From: Pseudomonas sp. EpS/L25
GTDB taxonomy: Bacteria > Pseudomonadota > Gammaproteobacteria > Pseudomonadales > Pseudomonadaceae
DNA: 64,000 nucleotides
Direction: 5' to 3'
Assembly: GCF_001512295.1 (NCBI RefSeq)
Contig: NZ_LNUP01000002.1
Coordinates: forward strand, 746,263 to 810,262
The notes under the pieces were generated by a model, which saw only the letters and a program-made list of their open reading frames with translations, made no database searches and was not told where the DNA came from. Shown in pieces: positions 1 through 7,900 of the stretch. A program made the translations under genes and the position numbers. How positions within the stretch are numbered: position 1 is the first letter of the stretch; the number at the start of each line of letters is the position of its first letter.

Positions 1-1
1 G

Positions 2-133
2 ATGTTCGGCTGGCTGAAGGAGAGTCGCAGGATCGGCACTCGCTACGACAAGCTGGCAAAAAGTTTCGCGGCGATGGTCACGCTCGCTTGCACGCTGCGC
101 TGTCTGCGCCAGTATTTTTCGTACAGAGCCTAG
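2..133 (+). pseudogene. IS5-family transposase, 3' end (cut by window edge)
   Basis: A reading frame open from the window edge to a TAG at 131-133 encodes 43 residues (start MFGWLKESRRIGTRYDK, end LRQYFSYRA). This is the characteristic C-terminus of IS5-family DDE transposases: a W-LKE-RR-TRY-K block, an aliphatic helix, then a short basic tail. The end of the element lies at about 130, where the sequence reads TTTTTCGTACAGAGCC. That matches, in reverse complement, the ends of the repeat at 53043-53200. Only the 3' end is visible, so it is unknown whether the upstream element is intact; it is typed pseudogene only because it is partial here. The fold, DDE catalysis and family are inferred from this short tail. 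Confidence 0.6.
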
Positions 134-288
134 AGCCTGTTCAAAATCTCGCGAGCTAGAGCCAAACAAGGCGAAAATGGCTGAGGAAGCGGAGTTTACG
201 AGTGGTAAATGAGCATTCCGACCGGGCTGGCGACCCAGGCCATTTTCAACGCCGTTTGGCCGACGTGCAGCAGATTTTGAACAGGCTC
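133..288 (+). repeat. Family II MITE-like element, copy A
   Basis: This 156-bp element has long terminal inverted repeats: GAGCCTGTTCAAAATCT on the left and its reverse complement AGATTTTGAACAGGCTC (approximately) on the right. The flanks are CTA and TTA, so a duplicated TNA triplet is only approximate. It abuts the IS5-like transposase stop codon directly. The interior carries the shared core at about 171-222 (GCTGAGGAAGCGGA, then TTTACGAGTGGTAAA, then TGAGCATTCCG). It lacks the roughly 20-bp insert TCGGACCCGCGCTCGGG present in copies B, C, E and F. It has no coding capacity. Confidence 0.8.
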
Positions 289-305
289 TTAGATATGGAT
301 TGGCG

Positions 306-863
306 TTAGCCGTCCGGACGCAACGCTCGGGCGAGCAGGCGTTGGCATAGCGGGTGATCGGGGCGCTCGGCGCGAAACAACGTCCGATAGACCAGCGGGG
401 CGACCAGGCCGTCCAGCAGGCTTTCGAGGGTTGGCGGCGACTCGCCCCGCGCCTGGGCACGTTCGAGCATGAGTTCCAGGCGCTCCCGGGTCGGCTCGGT
501 GCAGCGTACCGCGCAGCCGGGGTCGGTGGCGGCCAGGGCATCCCGGAGCATGGCCTGGCCAGGCGTGGAGGCCAGGTCGTCGACATAGTCTTCGAGCCAG
601 CGTTCGAGATCGCCTCTCAGGCTGCCCGTGTCCTCCGGCGGCTGATCCGGGCGCAGGCGTTGCAGTTCGACGTCGGCCAGCAGGCTGGGCAGATTGCCCC
701 AGCGACGATAGAGGGTGGACGGGGTAACGCCGGCGCGGGCGGCGATCAGCGGCACCGTCAGGGACTCCCGCGGCTGTTCCTGCAGCAAGACCAGGACGGC
801 CTCGTGGATGGCTTGCTGGACCCGGGCACTGCGGCCGCCGGGACGAGATTGCTTGGTGGTCAT
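306..863 (-). CDS. TetR/AcrR-family transcriptional regulator
   Basis: This 185-residue protein has an N-terminal helix-turn-helix (about residues 33-62, LTVPLIAARAGVTPSTLYRRWGN) typical of TetR repressors, followed by an all-helical ligand-binding domain. It is divergently transcribed from an MFS transporter at 959, with 95 bp between the starts. That is the classic layout of a drug- or metabolite-responsive repressor controlling its own efflux pump. A perfect inverted repeat at 927-949 in the shared region is the best operator candidate. The ligand cannot be read from the sequence. Confidence 0.9.
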   Translation of the reverse strand: MTTKQSRPGGRSARVQQAIHEAVLVLLQEQPRESLTVPLIAARAGVTPSTLYRRWGNLPSLLADVELQRLRPDQPPEDTGSLRGDLERWLEDYVDDLASTPGQAMLRDALAATDPGCAVRCTEPTRERLELMLERAQARGESPPTLESLLDGLVAPLVYRTLFRAERPDHPLCQRLLARALRPDG

Positions 864-926
864 GCCGACAGAATACCTGCGCCTTAACGCAAGCGCATTG
901 CTTTTGCCGTGAAAAGGGCTCAGGCT

Positions 927-949
927 CTAAAGCAATTTATTAGCTTTAG
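927..949. promoter_or_regulatory. Candidate TetR operator
   Basis: Perfect inverted repeat CTAAAGC - 9 bp - GCTTTAG in the divergent region between the TetR gene and the MFS gene. It ends 9 bp before the ATG of the transporter and overlaps its Shine-Dalgarno (AGGG), so a bound repressor would block both promoter and ribosome access. A second, weaker dyad (GCAA-N5-TTGC) lies closer to the tetR start. The assignment is inference from position and symmetry. Confidence 0.45.
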
Positions 950-958
950 GGTTTGACC

Positions 959-2140
959 ATGACGTTCTTGCCCGCTGCTCCCGGCACCCGCCTGACCCTG
1001 CTTGGAATGGTGCTCCTCACCTTCCTGGCCGCCTCCAGCGCGCCGACGCCACTGTACGCCAGCTACCAGCTGGCCTGGGGCTTTTCCACCTTCTGGCTGA
1101 CCCTGGTGTTCGCGGTCTATGCCCTGGCCCTGCTGGCCGCCTTGCTGGTGGGCGGGCGGCTATCCGATCACCTGGGGCGCCGCCCGGTGATCCTGGGGGC
1201 CCTGCTGCTGGAGATCCTCGCCATGCTGCTGTTCCACCAGGCCGAGGGGCTGGCGGACCTGGTGCTCGCCCGGACGTTGCAGGGCCTGGCGACCGGCATC
1301 GCCACCAGCGCCCTGGGCGCGGCGCTGCTCGACGTGGATGCCGAGCGTGGTCCCTGGCTGAACAGCCTGACGCCGCTGCTCGGCATGGCGGCCGGCGCCC
1401 TGGGTTGTGGGCTGCTGGTGGAGTTCGCACCGGCGCCGTTGCAACTGGTCTATCGGCTGTTCCTGCTGCTCTTCGTGCTGCAGGGCCTGGCGTTGCTGCG
1501 CCTGCCCGACAGCGTGCCGCGTCGGCCGGGCCTGCTCGCCGCCTTGCGTCCCCAACTGGCAGTGCCGCTCCAGGCCCGCGCCATGCTGTGGCGGGTATTG
1601 CCGCTGGAGCTGGCGGTCTGGGCAGTGGGCGGCTTCTATCTGTCGCTGATGCCGGGGCTGGTCAAGGCGGCGACCGGTACGACGTCGATCCTGGTCGGCG
1701 GGGTGGTGGTGGCCGGCCTCACGCTCACCGGCGCGGCCTGTCTGCATGGCCTGCGCCACTGGCCGGCCGCGCGCCTGCTGCGCCTGGGAGCGAGTACCCT
1801 GGTGGCCGGGCCGGCAGTGCTCTGGTTGGCGGTAGCCAGCGGCCAGCTGGGGCTCTTCGCCCTGGGCACCCTGGTGACCGGCGTCGGCTTCGGCAGCGGT
1901 TTTCTCGGCGCCACCCGCAGTCTGCTGCCGCTGGCGGAGCCGGCCCAGCGCGCCGGCCTGCTGGCGGCCTTCTATGTCCTCAGCTACCTGGCGTTCTGCC
2001 TGCCCGCCCTGGCGGTGAGCAGCCTGGTGCCCCGGCTGGGCCTGACCGGCGCCGCCGAGTTGTACCTGTCCGGCGTGATCCTGCTGGCGGTGCTGGGGGT
2101 GCGCAACAGCCTGCCGCGCGCCAGCGTGCAGCCGGGTTAG
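959..2140 (+). CDS. Major facilitator superfamily transporter
   Basis: This 393-residue protein is predicted to span the inner membrane about 12 times, with the MFS motif A (GGRLSDHLGRRPVI) in the loop after the second helix. It most resembles small-molecule or drug exporters of the MFS. ATG 959 is chosen over the in-frame TTG 953 because the AGGG at 948-951 is correctly spaced only for the ATG. The divergent TetR repressor suggests induction by its substrate, which is unknown. Its stop overlaps the convergent endonuclease gene by 4 bp. Confidence 0.88.
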   Translation: MTFLPAAPGTRLTLLGMVLLTFLAASSAPTPLYASYQLAWGFSTFWLTLVFAVYALALLAALLVGGRLSDHLGRRPVILGALLLEILAMLLFHQAEGLADLVLARTLQGLATGIATSALGAALLDVDAERGPWLNSLTPLLGMAAGALGCGLLVEFAPAPLQLVYRLFLLLFVLQGLALLRLPDSVPRRPGLLAALRPQLAVPLQARAMLWRVLPLELAVWAVGGFYLSLMPGLVKAATGTTSILVGGVVVAGLTLTGAACLHGLRHWPAARLLRLGASTLVAGPAVLWLAVASGQLGLFALGTLVTGVGFGSGFLGATRSLLPLAEPAQRAGLLAAFYVLSYLAFCLPALAVSSLVPRLGLTGAAELYLSGVILLAVLGVRNSLPRASVQPG

Positions 2141-3060
2141 AGCAGGATATCGGCTGGACCGGAAAGGGCCCGCTCGACGGGGGTGCCGGTGGCGCGCTCC
2201 TCGTTGGAAAAGCCGTCGTAAGCGCTCAACGAGCCGAAGTCGATGCCGGTCAGTTGCTCGATGTGCAGCACGCTGCACTGGTAGGTGCGCAACCGGCCGA
2301 AGGCGATGGACAGTTCGTCCAGCTCGCGGCGTTGGTCGATGAGGTAGGCGCTGGCGGAGGGTTTGCCATCGTCGCCGAGAAAGGCCACCACCTTCCAGAA
2401 GGCCTCGGGAATCCGGGCGTCGCGATAGGGGCGATCATCGGCGCGCAGCACCGGGCCGCTGAAGACGCTGACCCGCGCCTGCCAGCGCCGGGTGTTGGCG
2501 AGGATGTAGTCCTCCAGCTCCAGCCAGGTCTTCTGGTTGAAGGCGGCCATCTGCGGCGCGCAGTTGGTGAAATGGAAGGTGTCTTCGTTGGCCCGGGTGG
2601 CCGCGGCTCCCCAGTTGGGGTCCTGGCGCCGCACCAGGTGGCCACGGTCGAGCAGGTTGTCAGCATAGAGCGCCTCGCCGAGTTGGGCCTCCAGCGGCAC
2701 CCGGCCATCGTAGGCCCAGGTGTCACGGCTGCGTGGCACCTCGACGGGCTGGTTGCCGTCGATATTGACCCCGACCCAGAGCGCCATCCGCCGGCTGGCC
2801 GATAGGGTGACCGAGAAATGGGTGTAGTCCAGCCGGTCGCCGGAGTCGGGCAGGGGGTATACATCGCTGGCCAAGGCTGCGCTCGGCCGCGGCCAGGGCA
2901 CTGGGAAATCGCCGAGAAAAGCGGCCTGGTAACCCTGGCGATCCGCCAGGCTGGCGGCCGGGGTGACCCGCGGTTCGGCCGCGCGCAGGCCGGTGGGCTC
3001 CGGGAGCAGGGGGCGCAGGTCGGCGAGGCGCGGGCGGTAAGCGAGATCGATGGTGGTCAT
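2137..3060 (-). CDS. DNA/RNA non-specific endonuclease (NUC1 / EndoG type)
   Basis: The 307-residue protein contains the beta-beta-alpha-metal nuclease signature DRGHL (about residues 138-142), whose His is the general base. It also has the downstream conserved N in the TNCAPQ...FN block that binds the metal. Flanking segments (HFSVTLSASRRMALWVGVNIDG and WKVVAF) match the NUC1/endonuclease G fold. No signal peptide is obvious, so it may be cytoplasmic or exported by another route. Such enzymes cleave single- and double-stranded DNA and RNA without sequence specificity. No inhibitor gene was recognised next to it, and its role (nutrient scavenging, effector or defence) is open. Confidence 0.85.
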   Translation of the reverse strand: MTTIDLAYRPRLADLRPLLPEPTGLRAAEPRVTPAASLADRQGYQAAFLGDFPVPWPRPSAALASDVYPLPDSGDRLDYTHFSVTLSASRRMALWVGVNIDGNQPVEVPRSRDTWAYDGRVPLEAQLGEALYADNLLDRGHLVRRQDPNWGAAATRANEDTFHFTNCAPQMAAFNQKTWLELEDYILANTRRWQARVSVFSGPVLRADDRPYRDARIPEAFWKVVAFLGDDGKPSASAYLIDQRRELDELSIAFGRLRTYQCSVLHIEQLTGIDFGSLSAYDGFSNEERATGTPVERALSGPADILL

Positions 3061-3204
3061 GGCAGGCCTCGGGAGAATGGGTAAAGGCTAGCGCAGCAGA
3101 TCGGTATTACCAGGGCATGACAGGCCCGGCTGGCGTGGCAAAGGGTGAACTCGGTCGTCCTACGGCGGTCTCCACCCCGTTATCCACCCGCTATCGAGAC
3201 GCCC

Positions 3205-4566
3205 ATGAATCGCCTGTCACTGTCTTCACTTCGTCCCCTTCGCCACCGGGCCTGGCTGCTGGGCGTGCCCGGCCTGTTGCTCACCGGCGCGGCCCTGGCC
3301 AGCCAGCAGTCCGACGCCAAGGGCTTCGTCGAGGACAGCGAACTCACCCTGCTGCTGCGCAACTACTACTACCTGCGCCAGAACGAAGGCGACGGCCATG
3401 GCGCCGAGCCGCGCAACAGCCGCGATCCGCGCAGCTGGACCCAGGCCTTCCTGCTCAACTACACCTCGGGCTTCACCCAGGGCACCGTCGGCGTCGGGGT
3501 GGACGCCTTCGGCTACCTGGGCCTCAAGCTGGATGGCGGCGATGGTCACGCCAATACGCCCAACCTGCCGGTGGATGGCGATGGCAGCCAGCGTGATGAA
3601 TTCAGCCGGGGCGGGGCGGCGGTCAAGCTGCGGATCTCCAACACCGTGCTCAAGTACGGTGACCAGCAGCCGACGGCGCCGGTGCTGGCGGCGGGCGGCA
3701 ACTGGCTACTGCCCCAAACCGCCCGCGGCTGGAGCCTGGTGAGCCAGGAGGTCGATCAGCTGATGCTCGAGGGCGGCCATTTCACCGCCGGCACGGCGCC
3801 ACGCATGACCAGCTCGGACGGGGGCATCTACGCGGGCTACGCCGGGGTCGAAGCCTCCTCCGCGAGCTACGCCGGTGGCGTCTACAAGTTCAGCGATCAC
3901 CTCAGTGCCTCGCTCTACACCGGGCACTTCGAAGATGTCTGGGACCAGTACTACGGCAACCTGAACTACGTGGTGCCCCTGGCCGCCGAACAGAGCCTGA
4001 CCTTCGACGGCAACCTCTACCGCACCCTGGACGCCGGCAGCGCCAAGGCCGGCAGCATCGACAACACCGCCTGGTCGCTGGCCGCCGCCTTCCAGACCGG
4101 CGCCCATACCTTCACCCTGATCCACCAGCGCGTCCATGGTGACGAACCCTTCGACTACGCGGTCTTCGGTGCGCCGGTGCCGGGCTCCTTCGGCGACTCC
4201 ATCCTGCTCGGCAACTCGATGCAATTCTCCGACTTCAATGGCCCGGGCGAGCGCAGCTGGCAGGCGCGCTACGACCTGGACCTGGAAAGCTACGGCGTTC
4301 CCGGCTTGAGCCTGATGGTGCGGCATACCCGCGGCAGCGGCATCGACGGCACCCAGGTGGCCGCCGATTCGGCCTATGCGGGCCTCTATGGCGATGGTGA
4401 GAAGGAGCACGAGACCGACCTGGAGGCCAAGTACGTGCTGCAGAGCGGCCCGGCCAAGGACCTCAGCTTCCGCCTGCGCCAGGCCTGGCATTCCGGCAGC
4501 CAGAGCACCGGCGGCACCGTGGCCGAGACGCGGCTGATCACCGAGTATCCGTTGAATATCCTTTGA
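3205..4566 (+). CDS. OprD-family outer membrane porin
   Basis: A 453-residue precursor starts with a Sec signal peptide (basic start, hydrophobic stretch, ALAS cleavage region near residue 33). It then shows the OprD N-terminal pattern KGFVEDSELTLLLRNYYYLR. The rest is a beta-barrel sequence of alternating aromatic and polar strands, with the typical GSFTQGTVGVGVDAFGYLGLKLDGG-like segment and a family-typical C-terminal strand region. OprD porins are specific 18-strand channels for basic amino acids, peptides or aromatic acids; the substrate cannot be assigned. ATG 3205 is preferred over the upstream in-frame start because it begins the signal peptide. Confidence 0.9.
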   Translation: MNRLSLSSLRPLRHRAWLLGVPGLLLTGAALASQQSDAKGFVEDSELTLLLRNYYYLRQNEGDGHGAEPRNSRDPRSWTQAFLLNYTSGFTQGTVGVGVDAFGYLGLKLDGGDGHANTPNLPVDGDGSQRDEFSRGGAAVKLRISNTVLKYGDQQPTAPVLAAGGNWLLPQTARGWSLVSQEVDQLMLEGGHFTAGTAPRMTSSDGGIYAGYAGVEASSASYAGGVYKFSDHLSASLYTGHFEDVWDQYYGNLNYVVPLAAEQSLTFDGNLYRTLDAGSAKAGSIDNTAWSLAAAFQTGAHTFTLIHQRVHGDEPFDYAVFGAPVPGSFGDSILLGNSMQFSDFNGPGERSWQARYDLDLESYGVPGLSLMVRHTRGSGIDGTQVAADSAYAGLYGDGEKEHETDLEAKYVLQSGPAKDLSFRLRQAWHSGSQSTGGTVAETRLITEYPLNIL

Positions 4567-4901
4567 GGCCTGGCTTTGTTGGGCTTCGGCGATGGAGCCG
4601 CCTCAGCGCCAGCCTACGAAAGCGGGTGTGCCGCGTAGGGTGGATAACGGCGCAGCCTTATCCACGTCTATGTGCAGTTCATCAGTGGAAAACGCGGCGC
4701 GGTGTACCACGCGACGCCCGCCTTGGCATCGCGATACCAGGGAAAAAGCCACTACCCACGCCGGACCCAACCGCCCCCTCTCCCGCGGGGAGAGGGCCGG
4801 GGTGAGGGTTACCACACACCAAGACATCGGACTCGCTACGCCCAATCCACGCATCACACCGGAGGTTGGCGCTGAGCACAGCGAAGCCCACCCCCCTCAT
4901 A
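4567..4901. repeat. Intergenic region with two extragenic palindromes
   Basis: No credible gene lies between the porin and the helicase, which converge here. Two dyads are present. At 4641-4664, TGGATAA and TTATCCA flank a short loop inside a GTAGGGTGGATAAC-type sequence that recurs in many proteobacterial intergenic regions. At 4776-4796 there is a perfect 9-bp stem (CCCTCTCCC, GCG loop, GGGAGAGGG), followed by GCCGGGGTGAGGG, another commonly dispersed gammaproteobacterial motif. Either could act as a transcription terminator between the convergent genes. The family attribution is from memory of such motifs. Confidence 0.55.
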
Positions 4902-7900
4902 TCAACCCCCCGCCCGCGACTCCTCCAGCAGCCGCTCGATCTCCCCATGCAACCGCTCGGTGGCCCCCGCACGGTCGATCCACCATTCGGTGGACCAGAC
5001 GCGCAGCAGCGTCCAGCCCAGGCCCTGGAGGATGGCGCTGCGGGTCTTGTCGCGGTCGCGGGCGGTGGCGGCGCTGTGGTAGGTGGCGCCGTCGCATTCG
5101 ATGCCCACCAGATAGTCGCCCGGCCGGTCGGGATGGACGATGCCCAGGTCGATGCGGAAGCGCGAGACGCCGATCTGCGGTACCACCTGCCAGCCCTTGG
5201 CTCGTAGCGCCTGGGCCACGGCTTCCTCGAAGGGCGAATCGTGGCCACCCAGCGACCCCTTGACCGCCGCGGCCAGGGCCTGGGGACCGCGCTGGGCGAA
5301 TTCTAGGAACAGCTTGAGATCGCGTACCGCGCGGGCATTGGTGCGATTGAGGTCGATCAGCCCCGGATCGAAGGAGGAGAACACCAGCATCTCTCGCCGC
5401 GCCCGGGTCACGGCGACATTGAGGCGGCGCCAGCCACCGTCCTTGTTCAACGGACCGAAGTTCATCGACATCGTATTGGCGCCGGGCTCGGTGGGACCGA
5501 AGCCGATGCCGAGCATGATCAGGTCGCGCTCGTCGCCCTGGACCGTTTCCAGGTTCTTCACCACCACCGGCTCGGCCAGGTCTTCGGCGAAGTGCGCCTC
5601 GATCTCCGGGTGCTGCTGGCGCGCGCGGTCGAGCAGGTCGGTGACCAGCCGCTGCTGTTCGCTGTTGAGGGTGATGATGCCCAGGCTGAGGCCGGCAAAG
5701 GCCGGATCGAGCAGGCGCTTGACCGCCTCGGCGACCATGGCTTGGGCCTCCAGGGCATTGTGCCGCCCCTTGCCCTTGGCGTAGACGCCGTCGACCCGCC
5801 GCCATTCCACCGCGCTCGGACGGATCTCCGGCGCGGGGAAGGTGATGAGCTTGCCGTCATAGTAGTGGTGGTTGGAAAAGGCGATCAGGCTCTCGTGGCG
5901 ACTGCGGTAATGCCAGTTGAGACTGTGGCTGTAGATGCCGGCGCCCAGGCATTCGTCGAGGATGCTTTCCAGGTCCTCGGCGGTGTCGTCCTCGCCGGCG
6001 GCACGATCGAAGAAGCGGGTCGGCGGCATCTGCCGGGGATCGCCGGCGATCACCACCTGTACGCCGCGGGCGATGGCGCCCACCGCGTCCCAGGGGGCGA
6101 TCTGCGAGGCTTCGTCGAAGATCACCAGGTCGAACAGGCCGCCGTCCGGGGGCAGGTACTGGGCGATGGACAGCGGACTCATCAGCATGCAGGGCGCCAG
6201 CCGCGCCAGGGCGTCGCCCATTTCCAGGGCCAACTGGCGCAGCGGCTTGTGTCGGCGTTGCTTCTGCAGTTCGTGCTTGAGTACGGCGAAGCCGCCACCC
6301 TGGCGCGCCGCGTCGTTCTTCGGCGGCAGCTCGCCACAGAGCCGGGCGCGGATATGGCGCACGGCGAGCTGCTGCAGGCGGTCGTCCAGCCGGCGATAGG
6401 CCTGGATATCGCTCTCGTGCTCGGCCGGGACGAAGTCGCGCAGCAGCGGCTCGGCGTCCAGCGCGGTGGCGGCGAACCAGCGGGCATAGGCGGTCTCGAA
6501 CAGGGCTGCCAGGTCCTCGGCCGGGGCGGTCGTGGCGCGCGTGATCAGAGTTGCCAGACCGAGGGCGTCGGCTTCCTCGCGGACCCGCTGCCAGTCGCAC
6601 CAGGCCTTGAGGCGGCCCGGCTGACGCAGCAGCGCGGCAGCGGTACGCACCAGCTCGGCGGCGGCGGTGTCACTGGCCAATCCCGCCTGCGCGGCGAATG
6701 CCTGGCGGGCGGCTTCGGCCGCGTCGAGGGCCTCGGCGAAGGCACCGCTGGCCGGGGCCAGGGTGGTGTCCACCGGCTGGTCCTCGGGATGCTGCAACCG
6801 GCGCGCTGCCGCCTGGCGCAGGGCCAGCAGTTGTTCCGGGGTTTCCGCCAGGGTCGGCAGCGCCGCGCTCAGCTTCTCCGCCAGGGCGCGGCGGGCGAGC
6901 AGGGCGTCGAGGTCGCTGCTGACGCCCTGCCAGCCGGTGATGCTGCCAAGGGTGGGCGCCAGATCGTCCAGCTCGGTGAGCAGGGTGCGCTGGCGGCGCA
7001 GCCGCGGCAGGTCGGCGGCCACATCGGGTTGGCCCTGGGTTTCGCCCTGGCGGGCGAGATCCTGGGTGACCTGGCGCTGGGCACGGCTGGCAAAGATCCA
7101 GAAGCGCTGCCCGGCGGCGTCCCAGGCGGTTTCCAGCTGGGTCAGGGCGACGCGGCGACAGGCTTCGGCAGCATAGGGCACCGACAGCTCGCGCTCCAGC
7201 GTCTGGTATTCGCGCAGCAACTCCAGGGCGCGCCCCAGCTGCCGCTGGCGCTCGGCGGCGCCAGGCCCGAAGGCGAAGGCCAGGTCCTGGCCGGCGGCGC
7301 TCTGCAGCAGCTCGGTGAACTCCAGCAGGCGCCGGGGCGTGACCTGGTCGGCCAGCGGCAGGCCGAGGACGTCGCGCAGGCGTTGCCGCGCCTGCTGCAA
7401 GGCGTGTTGGGTGTCGCGCAGCCGTTCGGCGGCGCTGACCAGGGCATCCTGCCAGGCGTTGGACCAGGGATGGGCTGGCAGGAGGGCGAAATCGACCGCC
7501 AGGCTGCGGCCGGTCTCGGCGTGCAGGGCCAGGCGCCGCACGGCGTTGCGCAGCTCGGCCAGGCCCTCGGCGTCATGGGCGTCGGCGTTGGACCAGGCGA
7601 GGCGCGGGGTATCAGGGGCGGCGTCGCGCAGGACCCGGCCGATGCTCTGCTGCAGGGTCAGGCCGTTGGGCCAACGTCGGTGCAGGCGCTCCACCACGGC
7701 ATTGAGGCGATCGCGCAGGCGTTCCACCTCGGCGGCCTCGGCCAGCCATTCCTCTTCGTCGAGGCCATAGCGGGTATCCCAGGCCCGCTCCAGCTGCTTG
7801 AGCACCTCGGCCTTGGAGGCCTTGCTCGAATGCAGTTCCAGGCAGAACTCGCCAAGGCCCTGGGCTTCCAGGCGGCGATACACCACGTCCAGGGCGGCGC

